A DNA stretch of 64,000 nucleotides. It comes from Anaerostipes sp. GTDB taxonomy: Bacteria; Bacillota; Clostridia; Lachnospirales; Lachnospiraceae. The position numbers and the translations under genes were made by a program. The DNA lies in the NCBI RefSeq assembly GCF_018381315.1, contig NZ_JAGZSD010000016.1:58752-122751 (forward strand). Reading direction: 5' to 3'. Of the stretch, positions 54,723 to 63,804 are shown in pieces (position 1 is the stretch's first letter; every line of letters begins with the position of its first letter). Under the pieces are notes generated by a model that saw only the letters and a program-made list of their open reading frames with translations, searched no databases and was not told the DNA's origin.

Positions 54723-55559
54723 TCAGTACCTCCCTTCTGATTCCTGCTCTGTTTTGGCAATACGGAAAACACCGGTCTGTGCATTCTGTATCATTTCCAG
54801 CGCAAATTCTGCTGATGTCATCCGGTCAAGCCCGGCAGTCTCTTTAAGGCTCTGCGCAGAGGCCTTCACATCGATCACCCTGTCCTCTTTCGATTTCCAT
54901 GTAAGTTCTGCCTGCCTGTCACTGAGCCTGCCTTCGTCTATGTCTCTGACTGTTTTTTTCAAAAGACCGTCCTCGGTGAGAAACCCAAAGTGGAGGCCTT
55001 CCGGCGGCTGCGCAATTTCCAGCCTCCTGATCTCACCTTTAAAGATCCCCAGAAGAAGCCGGCGTCCCAGTGTTTCAATCCGAAGTGCCGTCAAAGGTTC
55101 CCCGCCTTCCCGCCGGCTGTAAGCCCGGAATTCAAGTCCCCTGAAATTTTCCACCAGATCGGAATTCAGTAAAAATCCGCTGATAACCTCCGGTATCTCC
55201 CCGTTTGTATTAGCAATCTCCTTTTCCTGGAGCTTCATGCGCACCTGTTCATTTTCCTCTAATGCACGGCGGTAAATCTCTGTGATCATTTCTGTGTCAT
55301 GGGAATAATCAATGGAGGCATTCCTTCCCACACTGCAGATCCCGTCCAGCATAGCAAGCACCCAGTTATGATCCGTCTGAAAGAAATTTAAGCTGTCCGG
55401 TTTCAGCATATCCGGCACCGGAAACAAGTACGCTGCCGGCACATGATAAAACAGGCTGGCCTCTTTCAGAAGGTCAAGCACCGGCCCCGGAAATGTCTCT
55501 GACGTTAGTCCTTCAAAATAATCTGCACGGTTGTTATTTCCCCGGATCCACTGTCCCAT
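54723..55559 (-). CDS. Conserved hypothetical protein (278 residues) of the DUF6603 cluster
   Basis: Starts at ATG 55559, 9 nt behind AAGGAG, and overlaps the preceding gene by 26 bp. Recognisable blocks: YHVPAAYLFPVPDMLKPDSLNFF, DHNWVLAMLDGICSVGRN, ISGFLLNSDLVENFRGLEF and PPEGLHFGF. From memory, homologues with VPFxYLxP...NWVxALxDGAxSIGR and PEGLHFG occur beside HLHW- and LPWE-type proteins in several phyla. Function unknown; no catalytic motif that I can identify. Cytoplasmic by sequence. Confidence 0.75.
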   Translation of the reverse strand: MGQWIRGNNNRADYFEGLTSETFPGPVLDLLKEASLFYHVPAAYLFPVPDMLKPDSLNFFQTDHNWVLAMLDGICSVGRNASIDYSHDTEMITEIYRRALEENEQVRMKLQEKEIANTNGEIPEVISGFLLNSDLVENFRGLEFRAYSRREGGEPLTALRIETLGRRLLLGIFKGEIRRLEIAQPPEGLHFGFLTEDGLLKKTVRDIDEGRLSDRQAELTWKSKEDRVIDVKASAQSLKETAGLDRMTSAEFALEMIQNAQTGVFRIAKTEQESEGRY

Positions 55560-56811
55560 GATCCTCATCTCCTTCCTCCGGCGCCAGCTGCTCTGCCGCA
55601 TAGATACAAGCATTTTTAAGCTGCTCTTTCACATCTTTTCCCTCTGCCGGAATCTTTTCTAAAAGCTGTTCCTGCTGGGCATTTCTTGCTGCCTGAGAAC
55701 AGTTATGAAGCCTCCATGAAACCAGCCTGCTGCACACCGACAGATTATTAAATGACACCATTCGCCCCAGCTGCCACGCACAGGCATAACTTACGTCCAT
55801 CATTCCGCAGTCAGGATCAAAAAAGTAAAACTCATCGGAAAAAATCCGGTATCTTGGTTTCATCTGCTGTTCCCCATATGGGATCCAGGGGCCCCGGTAC
55901 CAGGACACCGTTTTGCTCCCGTCCCTCAGATCATGGTTGACAGGACAATATCCCCTCTTTAAAATATCCAGAAGTTCTTTCTCTTTTCCTTTTTCCTCTG
56001 CCGGCCTTCTTAAAATTCCAGGTGAAAGCTTTTTTATGGCAGCCCTGAAATCATACGGCTCTTTTGTAACGGTAAATTCCCACGTATACAGACAAATCAG
56101 CCGTACAAACTCTGCATTTTGTGGTATCGTTATTCCTTCATACTCCCGCAGGGAAACCACATATGCCCTGTGCGCCAATTTCTCTTTCTTATCTTCCGGT
56201 TCTTTGGGATACCGGTTGGATACCAGACAGGAAAAGGTTCCGTCTTTTACAAGAGGATCTGTGACCTTGTCGTCCAGCCTTACCTGCCTCACATGGGTAA
56301 GGATTTTTCTTTCCTCAGAATCTGTCCACAGCTTTTGGTATAATGCCAGAGGAATATCCACAGCCTCGCAGGTCTCATCCCCGGATTCAGAATCGCTGTC
56401 CTGTATATTCAGCCTGCCGGAAGCAAAGATTTCCGGACTGCCCGGACTTCCGGCTTCTGATATCTTTAAAGTCCTTTTTGACACCCCCTCATTCTCGGTA
56501 CAGAGGAAAAGCGCAAGCCCCGGACTTCCGTCCGCACATCCAAATTCCCATGGCAGTGTCCCCCTGTTAAAAACAATATGTGGAAGACAATGTCCAAACT
56601 CTCCTTCGCTGCCCGGGGCCGGATGTACGGAATAAACCTCATTGGGATCCATTGAAAATCGTTTTGCAGAAACCGCCAGTTTCAGTGTCTCCGCACTTTT
56701 TTTCCTGCTTCCGCCCTCTGTAATCCCTGTATCCAGTTCCATCCAAAGTTCGTAAAACCCGCTCTTTATTTCCGGCAGGTCTTCCTCTCCAAAGCGCATG
56801 CTCACATCCAT
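55534..56811 (-). CDS. Conserved hypothetical protein (425 residues) of the DUF6603 cluster
   Basis: ATG 56811 follows AAGGAGG. Blocks: LPHIVFNRGTLPWEFG, GLALFLC, VDIPLALYQKL, a long middle with SCLVSNRYP and AYVVSLREYEG, then CPVNHDLRDGSKTVSWYRGP and a C-terminal MMDVSYACAWQLGRM...VSWR helix region. The RSTLPWE-type block is typical, as far as I remember, of a protein encoded next to the 278- and 1135-residue partners elsewhere. No known domain, no signal peptide. It lies 11 bp downstream of the DUF6603 gene. Confidence 0.75.
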   Translation of the reverse strand: MDVSMRFGEEDLPEIKSGFYELWMELDTGITEGGSRKKSAETLKLAVSAKRFSMDPNEVYSVHPAPGSEGEFGHCLPHIVFNRGTLPWEFGCADGSPGLALFLCTENEGVSKRTLKISEAGSPGSPEIFASGRLNIQDSDSESGDETCEAVDIPLALYQKLWTDSEERKILTHVRQVRLDDKVTDPLVKDGTFSCLVSNRYPKEPEDKKEKLAHRAYVVSLREYEGITIPQNAEFVRLICLYTWEFTVTKEPYDFRAAIKKLSPGILRRPAEEKGKEKELLDILKRGYCPVNHDLRDGSKTVSWYRGPWIPYGEQQMKPRYRIFSDEFYFFDPDCGMMDVSYACAWQLGRMVSFNNLSVCSRLVSWRLHNCSQAARNAQQEQLLEKIPAEGKDVKEQLKNACIYAAEQLAPEEGDEDHGTVDPGK

Positions 56812-56822
56812 ATCCGGCCTCC

Positions 56823-59567
56823 TTATTTCTTATCTTCCCTGCATCCTGTGTTCCTCTGCTCCATAGGTGCAGAGAGAATCTCGTCTAAATGCCGGGCAAA
56901 GTTCTCCATATCAACCTGATTCTCTCTTCTCACCCCATATTCCTGCATACCGGAAAGCCAGCTTTTTCTCTTCTCATTTTCTGCTGCTGTTTTTTTCATA
57001 TCTCCGCCTTCGTACTCTTTTTTCTTAAGGTGCTGCACAGGTTCCCAGTTATAATAATAGGGACAGTCATACTCTTCATTTTTCAGCAGCTGTGAAAGCC
57101 GGTACCATCTTTGTTTTCCTCCCTGATCCGGTGGTATACAATGCCCCGTCCTTTCCCCTCCGCAGATGGAAAGTCCCATACAGGCATCCCTGATCATTTC
57201 CTGATTCATATCCGGTTTTCTTGTGTTCCACAGTGCTCTGGGCACATTTTTACAGACCGGGCGAAGCTCTGTGTCAATCAGTGTTTTTCTTCCGTCTGCC
57301 TCACATTTGACAATCTGCACAGCCAGCACTGCATGCAGACCGGAGATCCCCATGGGATATACTCCGAGCGCCGAAGCGGATTGTTCTTTTTTTATTCCGT
57401 TGACGGTTACAGCCTCCACCGGCATGGCACTTTCTATTTCTATCTGAAACTGTCTTGCACTTATGTAATGATATGTCATTCCCCCAATCTGTTTTTTGCC
57501 CAGATATCCGCCCAGCGGGTTCATCCTGGCCAGCTTCAGCGGACCTCCGCTTTTTTCATTGACATCAGAAGAGGATATCTCTCCTTTTACACCTCCGCTA
57601 AAATCCGGAAGAAACTCTGTATAAAACTGCTTCCAGCCAAGTTTGGGCGGCTCGTTTTGATTCCCCGAATTAAAACGGATCGTGAAAGAAATGATGAACC
57701 ATTTAATATGTGCAGTTCCGGAAAATTCCGGCCCCCACAAGTGCAGGTCCGCACCCAGTTCAATCTTAAAGGTTTTATGAATGAATAAAAGATCAAGCCG
57801 GTAGGACGCCCCTACACTCACTCCTATGGAAATATCATAGTGAAACGGCTTCCATTGGATCAGAAAATCTGCATATGCATGACACCACGCCTTAAGTTTG
57901 CCTATATGATAGTTTAATTCCAGCTTTCCCCCTGCCATGAGACAATTGGGGGTCAGGGCAAAATATGCTTCCCCGATAAGTTCCAGATGATCGCTGATCT
58001 TCCAGTTCAGTCCTACCCGGTCTACTGCCGGATAATGCCCCCGTGAAAAGGACGGATGGTAACCGCCCACTGAGAGTACAAAGTCTCCCGCATACTCTCC
58101 CTTAAACCAGGAATAAAATGCAAATCCGCCTGTCAGCCGGGCATCTCTGGAAAACAGGTAGGAATCGTTTGACATGGCTCCCTCGATAAGAAGGATACCG
58201 TCATCCGGCGAGAAAACCGCTCTCAGGTTCAGACATCCGTAAACAACCGGATCTGCACATTTCGGCGGGAGAGATATCTCCGACGTTCCGAGCAGAGAAA
58301 GTTCAAACCTTGTGCCGAATTCTACATTAACAATGACTATGGATTCTACGATGCCAAAAGATGTAAACTTCACCCCTGCAGTCAAAAAGTTCATGCCCTC
58401 ACAAGGCTCCACATCATTGCTTAATGTATTCAGTACCTCTGCGGCCCCGGTATCCGGTTTTAGATTTTTACTGGTGCCTCTGGCCGCAGCTACAAAAGGA
58501 AAATCCTTTACCCCTGAAAGAGGCGGTATCCTGATCCTGCGGTTCAGACCGAACCCTGCGCACAGTCCTGTAATATAAAAGCACGGAGGTCCTCCGAATG
58601 CGTAGTCAAGCATGAGGTACACAAAAAAGGATGGTTTATCTGTCTTTTCTGTAAGGCCATAAGACCCGAGGGCAAGAAATGAAAATTTTTCATAGGCAAT
58701 GGTCAGCTCCCCGTTATAAAGCCGCCCGGGTTCAGCAACATAGAGTCCACCTGAAATCAGAAGCGGAGGCTTTTTTACCGTCACTGCCATTCCCTTTAAC
58801 CCAAACTGAAACTCAAACTTCGGGCCCGGCTTCATGCCCACGGTCAGTTCCATGAACTCCAGAGTCAGAATAGAGATGGTGATACCCGCATCCACACATA
58901 CCTGTATGGCCCCGTCCTGAAATGCCCCTCCTACCCGCCTGATATAACAAGGGCCAAGCTTTTTATTCAGTTCCATCCAATGAATGCTGCTCTTTTCTTC
59001 TTTTAACGGAGCCGGCGGCTTGGATTCATTGATTTCCTGGAACGGCGGCTTTACCTCCTCATCGCCGAACTTAAAACCTGTCCCTGAAATCCTGGCTTCT
59101 ATAAGGCACTGTCCCTGGAACCCTCCCTGTTTCTGATAAGATGCCTGCATGTAGTGGACCTTGATCAGATCCTGTTCTCCCATATATTTACCCATCACAG
59201 GCAGATCGTGAAGCATGCATGAAATTTCAGGATACAGTCTCAGGCTGTAAATGCCCTCCTTCATTTTTGCGGCAAACACAATCCTTCTGTTTTCTGAGGT
59301 GCTGATCTCCATGAGTATCTGTCTCAGTTCGGACTTATACATAATCCCTGCCCGTTTCAGCTCCATTTCCCAGTTAAGGAATTCAGGCAGGCTGAGAGAC
59401 AGACTGTTCTGTATATCCGAAAGGCTCAGCTTATGATGCTTTTCGTTTTCCCATCCTGCGCCAAGACAAATGCCTTCCTCCCCATAGATAATTGATGCCC
59501 GGAAAGGTTCCCCGGCAATATGAATCCCTGTCTGAAGAGCTGCCTGAAGCTTTGCTTCCTCTGCCAC
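56823..59567 (-). CDS. DUF6603-type large β-rich protein (914 residues)
   Basis: First gene of the cluster. Start GTG 59567 with GGGGGTG upstream. The DUF6603-like core spans about residues 235-640: LEFMELTVGMKPGP, LLISGGLYVAEPGRLYNGEL, YAFGGPPCFYITGLCAGFGLNRRIRIP and DLHLWGPEFSGTAHIKW. It looks like long amphipathic β-strands with Gly turns, unusual for a protein lacking a signal peptide. The C-terminal ~60 residues are highly charged. The biochemical role of DUF6603 is unknown to me. The LytTR-type promoter at 59734-59803 lies directly upstream. Confidence 0.8.
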   Translation of the reverse strand: MAEEAKLQAALQTGIHIAGEPFRASIIYGEEGICLGAGWENEKHHKLSLSDIQNSLSLSLPEFLNWEMELKRAGIMYKSELRQILMEISTSENRRIVFAAKMKEGIYSLRLYPEISCMLHDLPVMGKYMGEQDLIKVHYMQASYQKQGGFQGQCLIEARISGTGFKFGDEEVKPPFQEINESKPPAPLKEEKSSIHWMELNKKLGPCYIRRVGGAFQDGAIQVCVDAGITISILTLEFMELTVGMKPGPKFEFQFGLKGMAVTVKKPPLLISGGLYVAEPGRLYNGELTIAYEKFSFLALGSYGLTEKTDKPSFFVYLMLDYAFGGPPCFYITGLCAGFGLNRRIRIPPLSGVKDFPFVAAARGTSKNLKPDTGAAEVLNTLSNDVEPCEGMNFLTAGVKFTSFGIVESIVIVNVEFGTRFELSLLGTSEISLPPKCADPVVYGCLNLRAVFSPDDGILLIEGAMSNDSYLFSRDARLTGGFAFYSWFKGEYAGDFVLSVGGYHPSFSRGHYPAVDRVGLNWKISDHLELIGEAYFALTPNCLMAGGKLELNYHIGKLKAWCHAYADFLIQWKPFHYDISIGVSVGASYRLDLLFIHKTFKIELGADLHLWGPEFSGTAHIKWFIISFTIRFNSGNQNEPPKLGWKQFYTEFLPDFSGGVKGEISSSDVNEKSGGPLKLARMNPLGGYLGKKQIGGMTYHYISARQFQIEIESAMPVEAVTVNGIKKEQSASALGVYPMGISGLHAVLAVQIVKCEADGRKTLIDTELRPVCKNVPRALWNTRKPDMNQEMIRDACMGLSICGGERTGHCIPPDQGGKQRWYRLSQLLKNEEYDCPYYYNWEPVQHLKKKEYEGGDMKKTAAENEKRKSWLSGMQEYGVRRENQVDMENFARHLDEILSAPMEQRNTGCREDKK

Positions 59568-59733
59568 GCCATCACCCCCGCCTGCTGCAGTGTTTCATAC
59601 AAAAATAAACAAAAAGATCCCTCAGTATCATGAAGGATCTTCAAAATTTTATATTCCAATATTTGTGCCTGTTCAACCCCGGATGTCATATACGATTACG
59701 AAGACCCTGCAGTTTTTACAATGCTTGTCTTTT

Positions 59734-59803
59734 ACTATATCGGGCTCCGAATTTAATTACAACCATATTCTGTCAATAACCAATCAGAGACAGTGAATGA
59801 CTG
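59734..59803 (-). promoter_or_regulatory. Promoter of the DUF6603/Hint operon with LytTR-like direct repeats
   Basis: Minus strand TTGTAA (59762-59757), 17-bp spacer, TATAGT (59739-59734). Upstream are two imperfect 11-bp direct repeats, CAGTCATTCAC (59803-59793) and TGGTTATTGAC (59782-59772), 7 of 11 identical and exactly 21 bp apart. LytTR regulators bind paired ~9-bp repeats at that spacing just ahead of the -35. The adjacent gene upstream encodes a LytTR protein. Confidence 0.55.
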
Positions 59804-59821
59804 ATTTTTTTGCAGAACTGG

Positions 59822-60637
59822 TCAGAAGGTCATAATATTTCTATTCTGTATCTGGGCAACCGCTCTTAATACCTTTTCTTTGATTTCCCTGTATTTTTTC
59901 TCAGGTATCGGCAGTTCAATTTCCTGGCGGATCAGCAGATGATATCTTTTGATGCCGGTGATATACATACTGTTCACAACAAAGCTTCTGTGAGTCTTTA
60001 TGAAGCCTTCTCCTGCTTTTTTCTCCAGCTTAGAGATGGACTCACTGGAGAGAATGTCCCCGTGCAGACAGTGGATCACACTGTCTGTATTTTCTGCTTC
60101 TATATATAAAATCTCTTTATTCCATATGACATGGGTCTGATTGTGTTTCCCGCAGACAATCAGGCGCTTCCTCTTTTGGCTGAGCATTTGTTTTACATAC
60201 TGAAAGGCTTCTTTCCCTGCTGTATGGGGGAAATATTCGTCTTCTTTCTGAAATTCAATGGGATTTGATACATGGAAATGAAGCAGGCGAAACTGTCTGT
60301 CCTCTGTCTGCCATATGAAAGTTATGCGCTGTACTGCGCTCAGCAGCTCCCTGCTCTCCGGAGTAGTAACCACCCTCATCCATCCTGCCACAATATAAAG
60401 ATTGTCATTGTTTGCAACTGTCTGAAACTCCTTTTCAAGAATCTCGCATCTGGGCACATCAATATTTCTGATATACGAAGATACGTTATCGTATCCGTTG
60501 ATATATTGTCCGTCTGCAGCCCCGATCCATGTCACGTCTGAATGTAACTTGTTAATGATCATTTCCGGATTCTGGTGATAGAACTCCTCCAGCACCTGCC
60601 TGGTCAGTTCTTCTGCCTGATTACAAAATGAGATCAT
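59822..60637 (-). CDS. LytTR-family regulator with N-terminal NTF2/SnoaL-like domain
   Basis: 271 residues. Residues 1-130 look like an NTF2/SnoaL-like fold (LEEFYHQNPEMIINKLHSDV, WIGAADGQYINGYDNV), seen in one-component LytTR regulators of clostridia as a probable ligand sensor. Residues about 165-265 are a LytTR DNA-binding domain (KEILYIEAENTDSVIHCLHG, FIKTHRSFVVNSMYI). RBS AAGGAGGA. A TATAAT with extended TG lies near 60715-60720. It is the natural candidate to control the 47000-59567 operon. Confidence 0.85.
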   Translation of the reverse strand: MISFCNQAEELTRQVLEEFYHQNPEMIINKLHSDVTWIGAADGQYINGYDNVSSYIRNIDVPRCEILEKEFQTVANNDNLYIVAGWMRVVTTPESRELLSAVQRITFIWQTEDRQFRLLHFHVSNPIEFQKEDEYFPHTAGKEAFQYVKQMLSQKRKRLIVCGKHNQTHVIWNKEILYIEAENTDSVIHCLHGDILSSESISKLEKKAGEGFIKTHRSFVVNSMYITGIKRYHLLIRQEIELPIPEKKYREIKEKVLRAVAQIQNRNIMTF

Positions 60638-60982
60638 ATCCAGTCCTCCTTTTCGCTCTCACAGGAGCATTGCTCCCGTACACTTAAGTCAACAGCCTGT
60701 ATTCTCTCTTTTCCATTATATCACATTCAGCATTTCTCACTTAAAATCCATGGATAAAAATTACATTTCTGTACCGACAGGCTGTAAATCCGGCCGAACT
60801 GCAGCTTGAAAAACTAAATTTTTATATATAATAAAAGTCAGGTTAGATGTAATGTCCAATTACTTTGACACTTTTTTTATTAAATCCTTACATGAATTTT
60901 TTCCCATTGAATTGGAAACATTCTTTATTCTTTATATAATAGTTATCATACGAATGAAATATACAGCACAAGGAGAAAAGCA
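60638..60982. other. Divergent intergenic region between two regulator genes
   Basis: 345 bp of AT-rich DNA holding the leftward promoter of the LytTR gene (TG-A-TATAAT near 60715-60723) and the rightward promoter of the XRE-like gene (60912-60940). Nothing else is recognisable. Confidence 0.7.
60912..60940 (+). promoter_or_regulatory. Promoter of the XRE-like regulator gene
   Basis: TTGGAA (60912-60917), 17-bp spacer, perfect TATAAT (60935-60940), about 40 bp ahead of the ATG, which has AAGGAGAAA upstream. Confidence 0.8.
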
Positions 60983-62401
60983 ATGTCATTATTTTCTGAA
61001 AAACTGTCTTACTATATAAAAAAAACAAGAGTGACACTGCTTTACTTGTCTTCCGTCAGTGATCTGGATGTCAGTTATATATCCAAAATCAAAAAAGGAG
61101 AGAGGCTTCCAAGAAAAAAGGACTTACTGATCCCTCTGATCAATGCCCTGAGGTTATCCCCTTCTGAAAAAGAAGACCTGTGGAACGCTTATAAAGTCTC
61201 CTTTATCGGAGAAGACCGTTTTCTGCAGTATCAGGCTGTCAAAAAGTTTTTTTCCTCTATTTCCGGAACCGCCGGAGAGCCTGCTGTCTGCCGTTTTCAG
61301 CATAAAATTCCAGGCAGCTCTGTTCATTACGGAAAAACAGATGTGGACCATATTGTAAAGGCTGTGATCGAATCCGAATGTTCAAAGGAAAATGGCTGTA
61401 TCCAGATCGTTGCTCAGCCGGATTATCAGTTTCTGATGGAAGTTCTTTCTTCCATAAGTCTTGGGTGTCCTCAGACGGAGATAACCCAGCTTATATGTCT
61501 CCAGACAGGTTCTGAGGCCGACAAGCTGGCTTACAACGTGGAAAGTCTGCGGTCTATGTATCCGCTGCTGTCGTGTTCCGATTCCTACCGTGTCAAATAT
61601 TATTATGATGACATACCTGCTCATATCAACCGGATGAATGTCATGCCGTTTTTTATTCTGACCACTGACTGTACGGTCTCATTATCTGCTGACTATACTT
61701 TAGCCGATGTCTCCTCCAACCCAAAACGGCATAAACTTTATACTTCAATTTTTGAGCAGATGTTTTCCTGCACGGACGATTTGATTTTTCATGAGTATAA
61801 AGTCAATATGATACCCGGCAGCAAGAAGTCTGTTTCTAATAAAGCCTCCTTTGCAGAACTTTCCGCATCTCCATTTCTGCTTCCTTATTATTCCGAGGAA
61901 GCCTTAACAGAAATGGTCAGAAAGGATATTCCTGATTTCTCATCTGTTGTGGACTCAATTCTTTCATATGCAGAAAAAATGAGGTATATCATGCAAAACT
62001 CCTCCAATTTTCTCAGTTTTTTTACCGAAAAAGGACTCACAAATTTTTTGGACAACGGATATCTGTTTGGATTTTGTGAGGAATTATTTTATCCCATGAA
62101 AAAAGAAGATACAATCTCTGCGCTGAAAAAGTTCAGCTCGAAACAGGAGCTTAACCATCATACTCCTTTGCTGCTGAAGCCCGGCTGCATGACGCTCAGC
62201 AGCAGTTTCAGAATCTTTTCAGACTCCGGGTCCAATACAGTGTTTTTTCTTACAGAGAAGCCCTTCTCTTTAGCTGAGCAGAGCCTGGCTGTTTCTATAA
62301 AAGACTTCTTAAAGTACATTGTCCACAGCGATGAAGTATACTCTGCTGCGGACACCGTTAAATTCATTCATAAACAAATCCTTTCTCTGGAAAGACAGTA
62401 A
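60983..62401 (+). CDS. XRE-like helix-turn-helix protein with large unknown C-terminal domain
   Basis: 472 residues, the only clear plus-strand gene. Residues 1-65 resemble an XRE-type HTH (LYLSSVSDLDVSYISKIKKGERLP..KKDLLIPLINALRLSP). The remaining ~400 residues are unrecognised, without membrane segments. It is divergent from the LytTR gene, so it may respond with or act on the same cluster, but this is inferred from position. Ends at a shared terminator. Confidence 0.78.
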   Translation: MSLFSEKLSYYIKKTRVTLLYLSSVSDLDVSYISKIKKGERLPRKKDLLIPLINALRLSPSEKEDLWNAYKVSFIGEDRFLQYQAVKKFFSSISGTAGEPAVCRFQHKIPGSSVHYGKTDVDHIVKAVIESECSKENGCIQIVAQPDYQFLMEVLSSISLGCPQTEITQLICLQTGSEADKLAYNVESLRSMYPLLSCSDSYRVKYYYDDIPAHINRMNVMPFFILTTDCTVSLSADYTLADVSSNPKRHKLYTSIFEQMFSCTDDLIFHEYKVNMIPGSKKSVSNKASFAELSASPFLLPYYSEEALTEMVRKDIPDFSSVVDSILSYAEKMRYIMQNSSNFLSFFTEKGLTNFLDNGYLFGFCEELFYPMKKEDTISALKKFSSKQELNHHTPLLLKPGCMTLSSSFRIFSDSGSNTVFFLTEKPFSLAEQSLAVSIKDFLKYIVHSDEVYSAADTVKFIHKQILSLERQ

Positions 62402-62431
62402 AAAAGCCGGGAAGCTGCTTCCCGGCTTTTT
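62400..62431. terminator. Bidirectional terminator between convergent genes
   Basis: GCCGGGAAGC-T-GCTTCCCGGC (62406-62426) flanked by AAAAA on the left and TTTTT on the right. It serves the plus-strand regulator and the minus-strand MATE gene. Confidence 0.92.
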
Positions 62432-62436
62432 GCTGC

Positions 62437-63765
62437 TTAAATATATTTTCTCTGGGCTCTTTTTCCAAACCATACAGACACACTGGTCCCGATGACCCAG
62501 CCGATCGGCCAGGCCGCCCAGATACCAGTAGCACCGAACGGAACAGACAATATGTAAGAGAGCGCAACTCTTGCAATCAAATCTGCGAATGTGGATGCCA
62601 TAAACCCCTTCATCTCACTCATACCGCGGAGCATTCCGTCACATACAAATTTTACGCTGACTAATGCAAAGAACGGGGCATTGATTCTCAGGAAAGCAAC
62701 TCCCACTCCCATACTTCGAACAGCCTCAGCTGAGCTTCCTTCCAAAAACAGCCCCATAGCCTGACGGCTGAAAATCAGGCAGATTACAGAAAATGCCGCC
62801 GCCATAGCTACAATAATTTTAAGCCCTGCCGCTGTTCCTTCCTTCGTCCGCTGCCACTTTCCTGCCCCGGCATTCTGGGCCGTAAAACTGGACACGGCGT
62901 TTCCAATAGTTCCAAGCACTGAAAGGATAAAGATCTGTATCTTAAACCCTCCGGAATAGCCTGCCACAACCACCGAACCGAAACTGTTGATGCGCCCCTG
63001 TACAAACAGCTGTCCAACTGACACAAAAGACTGCTGCATAATACTCGGAACTGCGATCCATGTCATTTTCCTGAGCAGCAAAGGACTGAACTTCTGATAG
63101 TTTCCCGCCTGTATCTTGGCATTCTTTTTAAATACGGTCACCACCGCAAGAACGGAAGCAATCCCCTGGGCAATAAAAGTTGCCCAGGCAACCCCGGCTA
63201 CTCCCATTGAAAATGTGGTGACAAACAGCACATCAAGAATAATATTCAGCACTGATGAGAAAATCAAAAAAATCAGCGGCGTGACAGAGTCTCCCAGTGC
63301 TGTAAAGATGGCATTTGCTCCGTTGTACAGCATCAGGAATAAAATCCCCATTATATAAATCCTCAGATACAGAGCTGAATCCTCAAATATATCGGACGGA
63401 GTGGACATGGCACTCATCATCCATCTGCATCCGATCAGCCCTAATACCGTCAGAATAACACTCATAATCAAGATCGTAATGACTGCTGTAGAAATGCAGC
63501 TTTTTACTCTTTTATACTTTTTAGCTCCGAAAAAACCTGAGATTACAACATTGACTCCCATGCCGGTTCCCACGGCAATGGCAATAAATATGACTGTGAT
63601 AGGCTGTGAGGCCCCTACCGCCCCAAGTGCGTTTACTCCAATAAACCGGCCGGCCACAATGCTGTCCACGACACTGTAAACCTGCTGGAAAATCATACTT
63701 AAAATCATAGGGAGCGCAAATTTTCCAATAACCTCAAACGGTTTCCCTACTGTTAAATCCTTCAT
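62437..63765 (-). CDS. MATE-family efflux transporter
   Basis: 442 residues with about 12 hydrophobic helices in two similar halves. Typical MATE blocks are FALPMILSMIFQQVYSVVDSIVAGRFIG near the N-terminus and VASVLAVVTVF. Such proteins expel drugs or metabolites using Na+ or H+ gradients; the substrate is unknown. The start is ATG 63765 with AGAGAGGA upstream; eight residues upstream in frame lack a good ribosome binding site. Transcribed alone in this window. Confidence 0.92.
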   Translation of the reverse strand: MKDLTVGKPFEVIGKFALPMILSMIFQQVYSVVDSIVAGRFIGVNALGAVGASQPITVIFIAIAVGTGMGVNVVISGFFGAKKYKRVKSCISTAVITILIMSVILTVLGLIGCRWMMSAMSTPSDIFEDSALYLRIYIMGILFLMLYNGANAIFTALGDSVTPLIFLIFSSVLNIILDVLFVTTFSMGVAGVAWATFIAQGIASVLAVVTVFKKNAKIQAGNYQKFSPLLLRKMTWIAVPSIMQQSFVSVGQLFVQGRINSFGSVVVAGYSGGFKIQIFILSVLGTIGNAVSSFTAQNAGAGKWQRTKEGTAAGLKIIVAMAAAFSVICLIFSRQAMGLFLEGSSAEAVRSMGVGVAFLRINAPFFALVSVKFVCDGMLRGMSEMKGFMASTFADLIARVALSYILSVPFGATGIWAAWPIGWVIGTSVSVWFGKRAQRKYI

Positions 63766-63804
63766 TTTTTCCTCTCTTTTTGCACGCATGGCACACTTTT
63801 TACG

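Noticed and set aside
47000..59567. Complete contractile injection system or prophage
   Set aside because: No sheath, tube, spike, baseplate, AAA+ ATPase, integrase, terminase or lysis gene can be seen; only the flavour of associated orphan genes suggests it.
59568..59689. Small minus-strand frame running into the DUF6603 gene in another phase
   Set aside because: No ribosome binding site of note, no recognisable domain, and it overlaps the DUF6603 start out of frame. A leader peptide cannot be excluded, but nothing supports it.
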